This document shows, piece by piece, positions 46,080 to 54,954 of a DNA stretch of 64,000 nucleotides. Below the pieces are notes generated by a model, which ran no database searches, was not told the DNA's origin, and saw only the letters and a list, made by a program, of their open reading frames with translations. The position numbers were made by a program, and so were the translations under genes. How positions within the stretch are numbered: the stretch's first letter is position 1; each line of letters starts with the position of its first letter. Source of the stretch: Streptomyces solicavernae (GTDB lineage: Bacteria > Actinomycetota > Actinomycetes > Streptomycetales > Streptomycetaceae); the NCBI RefSeq assembly GCF_029968095.1, contig NZ_JASCIR010000002.1:478004-542003 (forward strand), written 5' to 3'.

Positions 46080-47276
46080 ATGAGGACCGTGACCGTGGTG
46101 GGCGCCTCGCTCGCCGGACTGTACGCCGCCCGGGAACTGCGGGCGCAGGGCTTCGACGGCCGTCTGGTCATCGTCGGCGAGGAGCAGCACCGCCCCTACG
46201 ACCGGCCCCCGCTGTCCAAGGGCTTCCTCTCCGGCAAGGCCGGCGAGAGCGACCTGGCCCTCTCCGACGACGAGGAAACCCTCGAACTCGGCGCCGAGTG
46301 GATGTTCGGCGCCCGCGCCCGCGGCCTCGACGCCCGCGGCCGCACCGTACTCCTGGAGGACGGCCGCACCGTCTCCACCGACGGCGTCGTCATCGCCACC
46401 GGAGCCCGCGCCCGCCGCCTCCCCGGCCCCGTGCTCCCCGGCGTCCACACGCTCCGCACCCTCGACGAGGCCCGCGCGCTCCGCGCCGACCTGCGCCGCG
46501 GCACGCAGCGTGTCGTGGTCATCGGCGGCGGCTTCATCGGCGCCGAGACCGCCTCGTCCTGCGCGGCGATGGGCCATGACGTCACCGTCGTGGAGGCCGC
46601 GCCGCTGCCGCTCCTCGGCCAACTCGGCCCGGAGATGGCCGCCGTCTGCGCGCGGCTGCACGAACGCGGCGGCGTACGGCTCGTCACCGGTACGGGTGTC
46701 GCCGCACTCGAAGGCGAGCAGGCGGTGACCGGCGTACGCCTCACCGACGGGCGCCTCTTCCCCGCCGACGTGGTCGTTGTCGGCATCGGCGCGATCCCCA
46801 ACACCGAATGGCTGGCCGGTTCCACGCTCGCCGTCCACGACGGGGTGCTCTGCGACGACGGCTGCGTCACCTCCCTGCCCCAGGTCGTCGCGGTCGGCGA
46901 CGTGGCCCGCGTCGGCGGCGCCCGCGCCGAGCACTGGACCAGCGCCACCGCCCAGCCTCGCGTCGCCGTCCGCAACCTGCTCGCCGGGCACACCGTCGAA
47001 CACGTCCGCCCGCTGCCGTACTTCTGGTCGGACCAGTACGGCTCCCGCATCCAGTTCGCCGGTCGGCGCGAGCAGGACGACGTGCCGCGGATCGTCGAGG
47101 GCTCCACAGAGGAGGGCGGCTTCCTCGCCGTCTACGAACGCGACGCCCGTACGACCGCGGTCCTCGCCCTCGACCGCCCCCGCCCGTTCACCCGCATCCG
47201 CCGCGAACTGGCCCGCGCGCAGGCGCCTGCCCCGGTGTCCACGCCGGCCGCCGCCGCGGAACCGGCCGCCGTCTGA
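46080..47276 (+). CDS. FAD-dependent ferredoxin reductase
   Basis: 398 residues. Two dinucleotide-binding loops are visible, V-V-G-A-S-L-A-G-L (FAD, residues about 6-14) and V-V-I-G-G-G-F-I-G-A-E-T (NAD(P)H, about 142-153). P-Y-D-R-P-P-L-S-K is the family hallmark of the BphA4/rubredoxin-reductase-like class, and V-G-D-V-A is the second FAD motif. It passes electrons from NAD(P)H to the upstream Rieske ferredoxin. The tail is Ala/Pro-rich. Confidence 0.92.
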   Translation: MRTVTVVGASLAGLYAARELRAQGFDGRLVIVGEEQHRPYDRPPLSKGFLSGKAGESDLALSDDEETLELGAEWMFGARARGLDARGRTVLLEDGRTVSTDGVVIATGARARRLPGPVLPGVHTLRTLDEARALRADLRRGTQRVVVIGGGFIGAETASSCAAMGHDVTVVEAAPLPLLGQLGPEMAAVCARLHERGGVRLVTGTGVAALEGEQAVTGVRLTDGRLFPADVVVVGIGAIPNTEWLAGSTLAVHDGVLCDDGCVTSLPQVVAVGDVARVGGARAEHWTSATAQPRVAVRNLLAGHTVEHVRPLPYFWSDQYGSRIQFAGRREQDDVPRIVEGSTEEGGFLAVYERDARTTAVLALDRPRPFTRIRRELARAQAPAPVSTPAAAAEPAAV

Positions 47277-47296
47277 GCCGCAACGCCGGTCAGGCG

Positions 47297-47341
47297 AGGG
47301 CCGCCCCGGAGGGATCCGTCGGAGGGATCCGGGGCGGCCCT
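47297..47341 (+). terminator. Terminator hairpin after the ferredoxin reductase gene
   Basis: A perfect 14-bp stem (AGGGCCGCCCCGGA with its complement) with a 17-base loop lies 20 bp past the stop. The loop side holds a duplicated GGAGGGATCC. Confidence 0.8.
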
Positions 47342-47498
47342 TCGCGCCTTCCTGGGCGGGGGGTGGGGCGTCCCTTCCAGGCGGCATGCCAGCCGTGACG
47401 TGTGTAACGGTCCAGCCTCAAATCGTCAACTGACAGATCATCAATGTGTGCGTGTGATGCACTGATTGACGTGGATCCGTCTCATGTACGGGGGAATG

Positions 47499-49223
47499 AT
47501 GACGCGTTCGATCCGGTGCGCCGCGTGCAGGCAGGATGCTCCGTCCGGTGCTGCGTACTGCGGTGATTGCGGTGCGGCCCTGGCAAGCGGCGCTTCGGCT
47601 GCGACGGGCTCGCAGCAGTCGCCCTCCTCGTCGGCCTCGTCCCGCCCGTCCCGCCCGTCCACGTTCGCGAGCCCCGCGGGGGGTGGCTCCGCGGCCCGCG
47701 TTCCCTCCCCGGCGTCGCCGGGTGGCGCCGGCTCCGTGCCGGTCGCCGCGCGCGGCTCCTCCGCCCCACCTCTTTGGGGATCCACTTTCGCGCCGAGCCC
47801 GGGGGCCGCCCCCGGCCGGCGTCCCGGCCCGCCCCAGTGGGGCGGTGGCCATGACCTGACCCGGTATCTGTGCGCTGCCGTCTACCTCGATCGCGAGTAT
47901 GCGAAGTCCCTGGTCAAAGAGGTCGCAGCGGAACCGCATCTGGGCGTGGCGACGGCCCCGGCATGCGACGTGCCAGTGGTCCTCCGGCATGCCTACCGGG
48001 CCAACGCCCGACGCTACAACCGGGATCTGCTGCTTGCGGCACTGCTCCTGGCGTTCCTGCTCGTCTATTCGTCAGGCGCCCCGTCCGGCAGCCTGTTGCT
48101 GCCGCTGATCCTGTTCGTCGCCTGGGGCGCGCTGTTCTCGTTCAAGCTCTCCACGAAGTACGGGTCTCACCTGCAGGACCTTCGCCCGGATCGCTTCGAC
48201 CCCGCGACGGCGCCCTCGCCGCTGAGCCCGTCGATCGCGGCACGCCTGCAGGAGATCGGCCAGTACGCCCAGGGCAACGTCACCACATACAGCGGCTATT
48301 CACCGTTCATCGGGTACGGAACGGAACTGGAATCGTGGTCCTTGTCCTTCGACGTCACGACATCGAGCGGTGCGGGGGTGACGGCGCAGGACTTCGATGT
48401 GACGGAGCTCTACGCCCACATCGCCCAGCGCGTGGGCAAGCTGTCGCTGCCGTGCCTGGAGATCGAGGAACGCCTCTTCGTGGACGGCGAGACCGTCCTG
48501 GAGGACCAGCGCTTCCTGCCGGACCCGCTCGGCCGGCCGGTGGCATCGGTCTCGCCGGGCCGGATGGACGACTTGAAGCGGGTGCCGGAGGAGGGGGCCC
48601 GCCCCTATCTCGTCGTGCACTCCACGGGTTGGGGAGGCGAGTTGGTCACTTCGCTCTTCCTGCGCTTCTTCCGCTCCGACTCCAACCTCTCTGTGGAGGC
48701 CGTGCAGACCGTGCTCTGCCCGCTGCTCGACCGCTACCGGGTGATCGACACACTCCTGCCCCGGCCACCGGTGCGTGAGGTGGTCGCCCTCCTCGGGCAG
48801 ACGCTGGTCACTCTCCCGTTCGTACTGCTGGCCTCGCCGCTGCGCGTCGTGGACGGGGCCTCCCGCGACTACTGGTTGTCCTGGCGGCTGCGGCGGCAGG
48901 AAAAGCTCATCACCCAGCTCCGCAGGTTCGACTACGGGGCGCGCCAGAGCGTGCGGCAGCGTGCGGCGGACCGGAAGCACCACCGCTTCTTCCAGAAGGC
49001 CGACAGCGGCATGGTCCTGAAGACCGTCGAGAAGCGGGTGCTGGACGCGCTGGTGGAATTCGCCATGGCGCGTGGCATCGATGTGGACGAACTGGTCCAG
49101 CGCCAGGACGTGATCATCAACAACGGAATTATCGCGACGCAGGGGGCAAGGGTTGATTCCAGCTCGGTCGCCTCAGGTGCGAAATCCCGGGTCGCGATGA
49201 ACATTCTGCAGAAGATCACCTGA
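47499..49223 (+). CDS. Zinc-ribbon membrane protein with C-terminal G-I-I-A...V-A-S-G motif
   Basis: 574 residues from the ATG at 47499 (CGGGGGAA just upstream; ATGs at 47484 and 47496 are alternatives). An N-terminal zinc ribbon, C-A-A-C...C-G-D-C, is followed by about 90 residues of Ser/Pro/Gly linker. A conserved-looking D-L-T-R-Y-L-C-A-A-V-Y-L-D segment precedes two TM helices (about residues 178-220). A large soluble region follows, then a hydrophobic patch (V-V-A-L-L-G-Q-T-L-V-T-L-P-F-V-L-L), basic helices, and finally N541-N-G-I-I-A-T-Q-G-A-R-V...V557-A-S-G560. That tail matches the N-terminus of the next protein. No enzyme fold was recognised; membrane sensor or scaffold is the inference. 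Confidence 0.75.
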   Translation: MTRSIRCAACRQDAPSGAAYCGDCGAALASGASAATGSQQSPSSSASSRPSRPSTFASPAGGGSAARVPSPASPGGAGSVPVAARGSSAPPLWGSTFAPSPGAAPGRRPGPPQWGGGHDLTRYLCAAVYLDREYAKSLVKEVAAEPHLGVATAPACDVPVVLRHAYRANARRYNRDLLLAALLLAFLLVYSSGAPSGSLLLPLILFVAWGALFSFKLSTKYGSHLQDLRPDRFDPATAPSPLSPSIAARLQEIGQYAQGNVTTYSGYSPFIGYGTELESWSLSFDVTTSSGAGVTAQDFDVTELYAHIAQRVGKLSLPCLEIEERLFVDGETVLEDQRFLPDPLGRPVASVSPGRMDDLKRVPEEGARPYLVVHSTGWGGELVTSLFLRFFRSDSNLSVEAVQTVLCPLLDRYRVIDTLLPRPPVREVVALLGQTLVTLPFVLLASPLRVVDGASRDYWLSWRLRRQEKLITQLRRFDYGARQSVRQRAADRKHHRFFQKADSGMVLKTVEKRVLDALVEFAMARGIDVDELVQRQDVIINNGIIATQGARVDSSSVASGAKSRVAMNILQKIT

Positions 49224-49263
49224 CGAAAGCGGACTGACGAACGAAAGGGAAAGAGGAACAGGC

Positions 49264-49632
49264 ATGCGCAGTAATGACGGAATCATTGCGTCCGGCGGCT
49301 CGAACGTGGCCGGCAACGCCGTCGCCAGCGGCCAGAACGCAAGCGCCGAGGTGCACTACGGCGAGCAGGCCGCCGACGGCGGGCGGCAGTTGTCCCCCGA
49401 GGACATCGGCGGCCTGCTGTCCAAGCTGATCGACGAACTGGGCCGCTCCGAGCACCCCGAACGCGACGACCTGATCGAGGCCGCGGAGGACGCGCGCGAG
49501 GAGGTCACGTCCGAGGCGCCGCGCAAGGGCAAACTGAAGCTCTTCGCCAAGGGTCTGGTGGAAGCGGTACCGGGATTCGCGGCGCTGGCAACCCTGGCCG
49601 CGACGATCGAAGGGGCGATCCGCGGGCTGTAG
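49264..49632 (+). CDS. Small protein sharing the G-I-I-A...V-A-S-G motif; possible signalling partner
   Basis: 122 residues; AAAGGGAAAGAGG lies upstream of the ATG. The N-terminal N4-D-G-I-I-A-S-G-G-S-N-V15...V20-A-S-G23 aligns without gaps to residues 541-560 of the upstream protein. A charged helical middle (residues about 45-85) and a hydrophobic C-terminus (F-A-K-G-L-V-E-A-V-P-G-F-A-A-L-A-T-L) follow. It lies 40 bp after the membrane protein and is probably co-transcribed. The TAG stop is formed by the TA target site and first G of the adjacent MITE, so the native C-terminus may have been altered. No database family is claimed. Confidence 0.72.
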   Translation: MRSNDGIIASGGSNVAGNAVASGQNASAEVHYGEQAADGGRQLSPEDIGGLLSKLIDELGRSEHPERDDLIEAAEDAREEVTSEAPRKGKLKLFAKGLVEAVPGFAALATLAATIEGAIRGL

Positions 49633-49886
49633 GGCCTGTCCGGCGGATCTTCGCGGGTCCACGACGCTCCCCCAGCTACCGCTGGGAGGTGCCCCCAGGC
49701 ACGCACTCTCGCCGCACGCCCGAATCACCCAAGTATGTCCAGTACGAGGGCGATCCGGGCGCACTCCCCCAGCCTTCGGCCGGGGGGACCCCCAGAGCAC
49801 GCTCCCCCAAGCTCTCGGCTCCGCTCGAACAGGGGGGACCCCCATGACGCCGCGGCCTGTTCCGCGAAGATCCGCCGGACAGGCCC
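49632..49886. mobile_element. MITE-like element, complete (255 bp)
   Basis: Perfect 25-bp terminal inverted repeats (49632-49656, beginning GGGCCTGTCCGGCGG, and 49862-49886) are flanked by TA on both sides (49630-49631, 49887-49888), as for elements with TA target duplications. There is no coding capacity. Internal hairpins are rich in CCCCCAG and GGGGGA. The first TIR supplies the G of the preceding gene's stop codon. Confidence 0.88.
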
Positions 49887-49921
49887 TAGCCGCCCGCCGG
49901 CCGCGTCCCCAACCTCACCGG

Positions 49922-51472
49922 TCAGTCCACCTGGCCCGCCCTCTTGCGGGGCGCGCACCCTTCCGGGCGGCGCTCGCACTTCACCTGCTCGACGAGTTGT
50001 GCCACCTCGCCGTCGGACAGAGCGAGGGCATCGACGTACGGAACCGCGTGGACGGATGGACGGCAGGTCCCGGAGCGTCGGCCGGAGGCCGGGCCTTTTG
50101 GTGCGCTCCGGGACCTGCACGCCGCAACAGCCGCGCTGAAGGCGGCGCCGGCTTCCGGGTCGGAGCAGGACAGCGTGCCCACCACGGTTGTGCCGGTCAC
50201 CGGGAAATCCTCCCGCGGGCCGGTGCACCCGCCGGTGTACCCGCCCGACCCCACCCCCTCGATGCTGATGGCCGCCCGCAGCAAGGCGCTCACCCTGCCG
50301 TCCCCGACGCGGCTCCGGGCGGTCCCCGTGAGCCTGCCGGTGAAGCTCTGCCGGACCGTGCAGCCGTCGTCTCCGCAGAGCACTCCGAGACCGCCGTCGT
50401 CCAGCGGGAACTCGACAGCGGGGTCCACCGCGTCGCCGAGCCGTGCGACCTCTGCCGCGAGCGTGTCGTACCGGGCAGCGGCCCGCTCGCCGTCCAGCGG
50501 AAAGACGTCCGTGCCCCGGGAGCCGTACCTGAGCGGGCCGGCGGCACGGCCGGATGAGGCCGGGGGCTCCAGGCGCAGGAGGCGATGCGGCCGCTCCCGG
50601 GTGACCAGCAGACTTCCCGCCGCGGTGTCGGCCCGTAGCACCGGCACGCCGCGCACCTGCTCCGCCGGGAGGTCCCGGTCCTGCGTGTCGGGCACGGTCC
50701 GCAACTCGTCCAGGGCGTCCCGCAGTTGCTCCGCGAGCTCGGTCGGCGCCGGGAACCGGCCGCGTACCGGCTCCAGGGGCGAGTCGCCGGGCTCGGCCCG
50801 CGTCCACCGGCCGGCTGCCTCGCGGCGGAGTCCCGGCGGTCCCTCATCCTGGTTCGCCGAGGCGGCGCCCTGCCCTGGCCGGGTGTACGTGGTGCTGTCG
50901 ATGTGGAGGACGTCAAGGTCCCGTCCGCCGCCGGACACGGAGCCGAACAGAGTGCCGGACGGAGTGACGGTGACGTCCCGACGCGTCCCGTCGGCGGCGG
51001 AGTCCTCGTACCGCAGGAGACGGGCGGCGGCCACTCCGGTCAGGGCCTGGTGGAAGGCCGTACGGCCGCGCGAAGGCCCCGCGGCCACCCCGCCGGACTC
51101 CTCCGGCCCACCCCGTACGAACAACAGCCCGGCGAGGACGGCGACGGCGGCTCCGAACACCACCAGCGCCGTGTTCCGTCGGCCCCTGGCGTGCGTGGAC
51201 GGGGGCTGGACGGGCGGCGGCGAGGCATACGCGGGCGGGACGTACGCCACCGAGTGGCTCACCGACGTGGCAGCGGGTGGCCGGTCCCCCCGCGCCGGTA
51301 CGGCACCTCTCGCCCGAGCCGAGGCGGCGCGGGACGCCGGTGGCCGCGCGGTCGCGGACGGGCGTGGCCGGGGCGGTGGTGCGCCCAGCGGCGGCGGCAC
51401 GGCCCTGGGGATCTGCTGCCAGAGCGGCAATGGCGACTGTCCGGAATTCGGCTGCCGGTGCTGGCCCCCCAC
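49922..51472 (-). CDS. Membrane-anchored protein of unknown function with Pro-rich cytoplasmic tail
   Basis: 516 residues from a GTG with GGGGGAG five bases upstream. The N-terminal 95 residues are Pro/Ala/Arg-rich. A single TM helix (T-A-L-V-V-F-G-A-A-V-A-V-L-A-G-L-L-F-V, about residues 102-120) is followed by an extracytoplasmic region of about 390 residues with four late cysteines (C-G-D-D-G-C; G-G-C-T-G; L-S-C-S-D). The layout is like LppX/LprG-type or sensor ectodomains, but no family is recognised. It is divergent from the VWA-PP2C-kinase operon, with 139 bp between the starts, and lies inside the MITE-bounded block. Confidence 0.65.
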   Translation of the reverse strand: MGGQHRQPNSGQSPLPLWQQIPRAVPPPLGAPPPRPRPSATARPPASRAASARARGAVPARGDRPPAATSVSHSVAYVPPAYASPPPVQPPSTHARGRRNTALVVFGAAVAVLAGLLFVRGGPEESGGVAAGPSRGRTAFHQALTGVAAARLLRYEDSAADGTRRDVTVTPSGTLFGSVSGGGRDLDVLHIDSTTYTRPGQGAASANQDEGPPGLRREAAGRWTRAEPGDSPLEPVRGRFPAPTELAEQLRDALDELRTVPDTQDRDLPAEQVRGVPVLRADTAAGSLLVTRERPHRLLRLEPPASSGRAAGPLRYGSRGTDVFPLDGERAAARYDTLAAEVARLGDAVDPAVEFPLDDGGLGVLCGDDGCTVRQSFTGRLTGTARSRVGDGRVSALLRAAISIEGVGSGGYTGGCTGPREDFPVTGTTVVGTLSCSDPEAGAAFSAAVAACRSRSAPKGPASGRRSGTCRPSVHAVPYVDALALSDGEVAQLVEQVKCERRPEGCAPRKRAGQVD

Positions 51473-51611
51473 GCTGACTCCCCCAAGTCGCTTCCGTCCG
51501 TGCGCTTCCTTTGGGAAGATACGGCATCGATGACGGCGCTCATAGGTGGATAACTCTCGCTGCGCGTAGGCCAGTTGGCGTGTCCATCGGTACGGGGGAG
51601 ATGAATTTCGT

Positions 51612-52295
51612 ATGGCTGAAACAAGGGGTGTACTGCTGCCGGCTTATGTGCTGGCCGATGAGTCCGGGTCCATGGCCCCATACCAGCAGGAGTTGTCCGA
51701 CGGACTGATTTCGTTGTGCGAGGGGCTGCGGGTCGAGCCGATGATCGCGGCCAAGCTGCGGCTGGCCGTCCTGGGATTCGCCGACGACGTGCAGGTGCGT
51801 CTCGCGGTCGCCGACATGCGTACGGAGACCAGCCTGCCGCAGGTCGCGATCCGCGGCGTCACCAACTACGAGGCGGTCTTCGACGACCTGCTGAGCCGGA
51901 TTCCGTCCGATGTGCAGTGGCTGCGGGGCGAGGGCTACAAGGTGCACCGGCCGGTGGTGTTCTTCCTCAGCGACGGACAGCCCACCGGCGGCGACGGCTG
52001 GCGCAGGCCGCACGCCCGGCTCATCGACAAGTCCAGGACACCGACCGCGCCGAACATCATCGCGTGCGGTGTCGGTGACGCGCAGGCGCAGACGATGGTC
52101 GACGTGGCCACGCGCGACGAGTTCGCGTTCGTGGCCAAGCCGGGGACCGACATCGGTCAGGCCGTCGCCGAGTTCTTCCACGCACTCACCGCGAGCCTGG
52201 TCGCCTCGGGGCACGCACTCAACTCGGACAGCCCGCAGTTGGTCGTCAACCGGCCGGATCAGTTCAGCATGGCCATCGACGAGGTCGGCCAGTGA
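51612..52295 (+). CDS. TerY-like VWA-domain protein
   Basis: 227 residues, essentially one VWA domain. The MIDAS is complete: D16-E-S-G-S-M, a Thr in G-V-T-N-Y-E and Asp in F-L-S-D-G-Q-P-T. P-A-Y-V-L-A-D-E-S-G-S-M and I-A-C-G-V-G-D-A are typical of TerY. It is the first gene of a three-gene unit with start-stop overlaps. In TerY-P triads the VWA protein acts with a kinase and PP2C phosphatase in phospho-signalling linked to stress or phage-type conflict. No TerB/C/D gene is nearby. Confidence 0.88.
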   Translation: MAETRGVLLPAYVLADESGSMAPYQQELSDGLISLCEGLRVEPMIAAKLRLAVLGFADDVQVRLAVADMRTETSLPQVAIRGVTNYEAVFDDLLSRIPSDVQWLRGEGYKVHRPVVFFLSDGQPTGGDGWRRPHARLIDKSRTPTAPNIIACGVGDAQAQTMVDVATRDEFAFVAKPGTDIGQAVAEFFHALTASLVASGHALNSDSPQLVVNRPDQFSMAIDEVGQ

Positions 52296-53230
52296 CGCCT
52301 CCCGCCGGTGACGGCCTCGCTTCGGCGCCGCCCACTCCCGCCGGCCACGCGCCTTGGCGGCGGGTCACGGTGGGGGACCCCGGGCCCGAGTTCGAGGCCC
52401 GGCCCCCGGGCCAGTACGCGTTCGACTTCCCCGACACGGAATGCGACGGCTGGTCGACTGCCGACCTGGCCGTGCGTTTCGCCTCGGTGCGTGGGGCGAA
52501 GCACCGCTACTACCGCCAGCCGCGGCAGGACGCCGCGCGTGCCGCGGCGCACGAGGACACCAGGGCTGTCGTCGCCGCGGTCGCGGACGGCGTCTCAAGC
52601 GCCACGTACTCCGAGCACGGCGCCGTCGAGGCGTGCCGGGCCGCCCTGGAGCAGCTGCTTCACCAACTCTCCCAAGAGGGCGGCAAGTTGGACTTCGTCG
52701 GGGTCGCTCGCCATGCCGCCGAGCGGCTGCGGGCGCTCACCCGGTGGCGGCTTCGAGGCGCAGAGCCGGCGCGGGGCGAGGTCGCGGGGCTGCACGCGAC
52801 CACGCTCGTGGCCGGAGTGGTCAGGCCACACGCGGAGGGGCCGGTGGTCGACGTGTGCCGCGTCGGGGACTCCGGGGCCTGGGTCCTGGACACGTCCAGC
52901 GGGCGGTACCGCGCACTGTTCGGCCCGAAGGGCGACGCGGACGCCGTGGTGGTGTCGAACGAGGTGACGCCGCTGCCCCACGTGCCTGACCCGCTGGAAC
53001 ACATCACCGCCCGCCTGGCCGACCACGAGGTGCTGCTGCTCGGCACGGACGGCTTCGCCGACCCGCTCGGCGACGGCGACGGACAGGTGGGCGCCCTGTT
53101 CACCCGCCGCCTGGCCACGCCCCCGACGCCGCTCTGGTTCGCGCACCTCCTTGACTTCTCCCGGGAGACCTTCGACGACGACCGGACCCTGCTGGCCGTA
53201 TGGCCGTACCCCGGGACAGGGGCGCCATGA
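52292..53230 (+). CDS. PP2C-family serine/threonine phosphatase of the TerY-P triad
   Basis: 312 residues from a GTG overlapping the VWA stop (GTGA). PPM metal-site motifs are visible: V-A-D-G-V-S-S-A, V-G-D-S-G-A-W-V, G-T-D-G-F-A-D-P and the late F-D-D-D-R-T-L. The first roughly 60 residues are an extension outside the fold. It should dephosphorylate targets of the adjacent kinase. Its stop overlaps the kinase ATG (ATGA). Confidence 0.87.
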   Translation: MTPPAGDGLASAPPTPAGHAPWRRVTVGDPGPEFEARPPGQYAFDFPDTECDGWSTADLAVRFASVRGAKHRYYRQPRQDAARAAAHEDTRAVVAAVADGVSSATYSEHGAVEACRAALEQLLHQLSQEGGKLDFVGVARHAAERLRALTRWRLRGAEPARGEVAGLHATTLVAGVVRPHAEGPVVDVCRVGDSGAWVLDTSSGRYRALFGPKGDADAVVVSNEVTPLPHVPDPLEHITARLADHEVLLLGTDGFADPLGDGDGQVGALFTRRLATPPTPLWFAHLLDFSRETFDDDRTLLAVWPYPGTGAP

Positions 53231-54954
53231 CGCCTCCGGGGCGTCCGACGGTCGTCGCGTACAGCACGCTCACGTTGGGCCGCCGCCTGGGCCAGGGCGG
53301 GCAGGGCACGGTGTACGAGGTGTCCAACAAGAGGATCAACGAGGCGGTGGACGGCGGCGGTTGGGCCGTGGCCTACAAGGAGTACGCCGACTCCGTGCGC
53401 GCCGGCCTGGACGCCGACGCGCTGCACGCGCAGGTCGCCCTCCTCGGCGAGCTGAGCGCCGCGGAGGGCCGCTGGCTGTGCGACAAGACGGCCTGGCCGG
53501 CGGCCGTGGTCGAACGTGGCGGCGACGCCGGCGGGTTTCTCATGCGTGCCGTCCCCGAGCGGTACCGGTTCACTCTGCGGAGCCTGACCGGCACGCCGAC
53601 GGGAGCGAAGCGCCTGGCGAACCTGGAGTACCTGCTCAACAGCGACGACTACGTGGCCGGGATCGGCCTGACCATCAGTGAACGTCACCGGCTCATGCTC
53701 CTCGCCGACCTGGCGGCCACCCTCACCCGGCTCCACCGCATCGGCATCACCGTCGGCGACCTCTCCCCGAAGAACCTGCTGTTCACCACCGACCCGCAGC
53801 CCGAATGCTTCCTCATCGACTGCGACGCCATGCGCCTGCGGGGCGCCACTGTGCTGCCCCAGGCGGAGACCCCCGACTGGCAGGTTCCGTCGGGGGAGGA
53901 GAAGGCCACACGGACCAGCGACGTCTACAAATTCGCGCTGCTCGCCGTCCGGCTCTTCGCGCGTGACCAGAGCGCCACCGACCCGACCGCCCTGTCCTCG
54001 GCCGGACCCGGCCTGGTCGACCTCGCCCGTGCCTCCCTCAACTCCGACCCGGCACGCAGGCCGACCCCCGCCGCGTGGGCGGAACAACTCACGTCGGCCG
54101 CCGCGACGGCGTCGACCGACCCGGCGAAGGCGGCGCCCCGACGCAAGCAGCAGCAGGCCCGCCCGCCGTCGCCGAAGCCGGCCCAAGGGCGCCCCCCTGG
54201 ACGCCCCTCCGGTGCAACGCGGCCCCGTTCCGGCGGCCAGACCTCCCGCGTCAACTGGGATGCCGTCAAGGGCCTCGCCCTCCTCGGGGCCTTCCTCGTG
54301 TTCATGATCGTGCTGGGGGTGACGAACGCGGATGACGACTCCGGTCCTTCGGCGGCCCCGGTGCCCACGACGACCGCCCCGACCGACCCCGTCGACTCCT
54401 CGGGCGGCTACGACAGCGGAGGCGACAGCGATGAAACCCCCTTCGAAACCCCCTCCGAAGAGCCCAGCACGCTGACTCCCGAGGACGAGGAGTTCGGCGA
54501 GATCTCCCTCGACGACTGTCTGAGCAACTACACCGAGGACGCGGAGTGGACCCCCTCGACCCCGTCCACCACGAGCTGCTCCGGCGGCGACGCGTACTTC
54601 TACGTCGAGTCGGTCGAGGACGAGTACGGCGACTGCTCCTCCAGCGACAGGACCTGGTTCCACATCAACAACGACGACACCGAGACCAACCTCTGCCTGA
54701 ACCGCAACTACACCGCAGACCAGTGCATGTTCGCCGAGAGGAACGGCGACCGGCTCTCCATGTACTTCAACGCCGTCACCCCGTGCGACGCGGGCATCCC
54801 CGACGAGTACGAGTACATCGTCCAGCTCACCGCGGCGTACCCGGACGGTGCGCCGGACGACGTCTGCGGGGACGACCGCATCTGGATCCTCGACAGCGGG
54901 GCCGTGCTGTGCGGGGACTGGATCTGGAAGCGGCGAGGCCTCCCCGATATCTAG
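53227..54954 (+). CDS. Receptor-like Ser/Thr protein kinase of the TerY-P triad
   Basis: 575 residues. The kinase domain (about 15-295) has glycine loop G22-Q-G-G-Q-G-T-V-Y, K51 in A-Y-K-E-Y, catalytic D178 in G-D-L-S-P-K-N and D198-C-D in place of DFG. The HRD motif is thus G-D rather than H-R-D, an atypical but apparently complete set. A Pro/Lys-rich linker and one TM helix (349-368) follow, then an acidic stretch and an extracellular domain with eight cysteines, presumably four disulfides. TAG is formed at the junction with the second MITE copy, so the true ectodomain end may have been longer. Confidence 0.87.
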   Translation: MTPPGRPTVVAYSTLTLGRRLGQGGQGTVYEVSNKRINEAVDGGGWAVAYKEYADSVRAGLDADALHAQVALLGELSAAEGRWLCDKTAWPAAVVERGGDAGGFLMRAVPERYRFTLRSLTGTPTGAKRLANLEYLLNSDDYVAGIGLTISERHRLMLLADLAATLTRLHRIGITVGDLSPKNLLFTTDPQPECFLIDCDAMRLRGATVLPQAETPDWQVPSGEEKATRTSDVYKFALLAVRLFARDQSATDPTALSSAGPGLVDLARASLNSDPARRPTPAAWAEQLTSAAATASTDPAKAAPRRKQQQARPPSPKPAQGRPPGRPSGATRPRSGGQTSRVNWDAVKGLALLGAFLVFMIVLGVTNADDDSGPSAAPVPTTTAPTDPVDSSGGYDSGGDSDETPFETPSEEPSTLTPEDEEFGEISLDDCLSNYTEDAEWTPSTPSTTSCSGGDAYFYVESVEDEYGDCSSSDRTWFHINNDDTETNLCLNRNYTADQCMFAERNGDRLSMYFNAVTPCDAGIPDEYEYIVQLTAAYPDGAPDDVCGDDRIWILDSGAVLCGDWIWKRRGLPDI

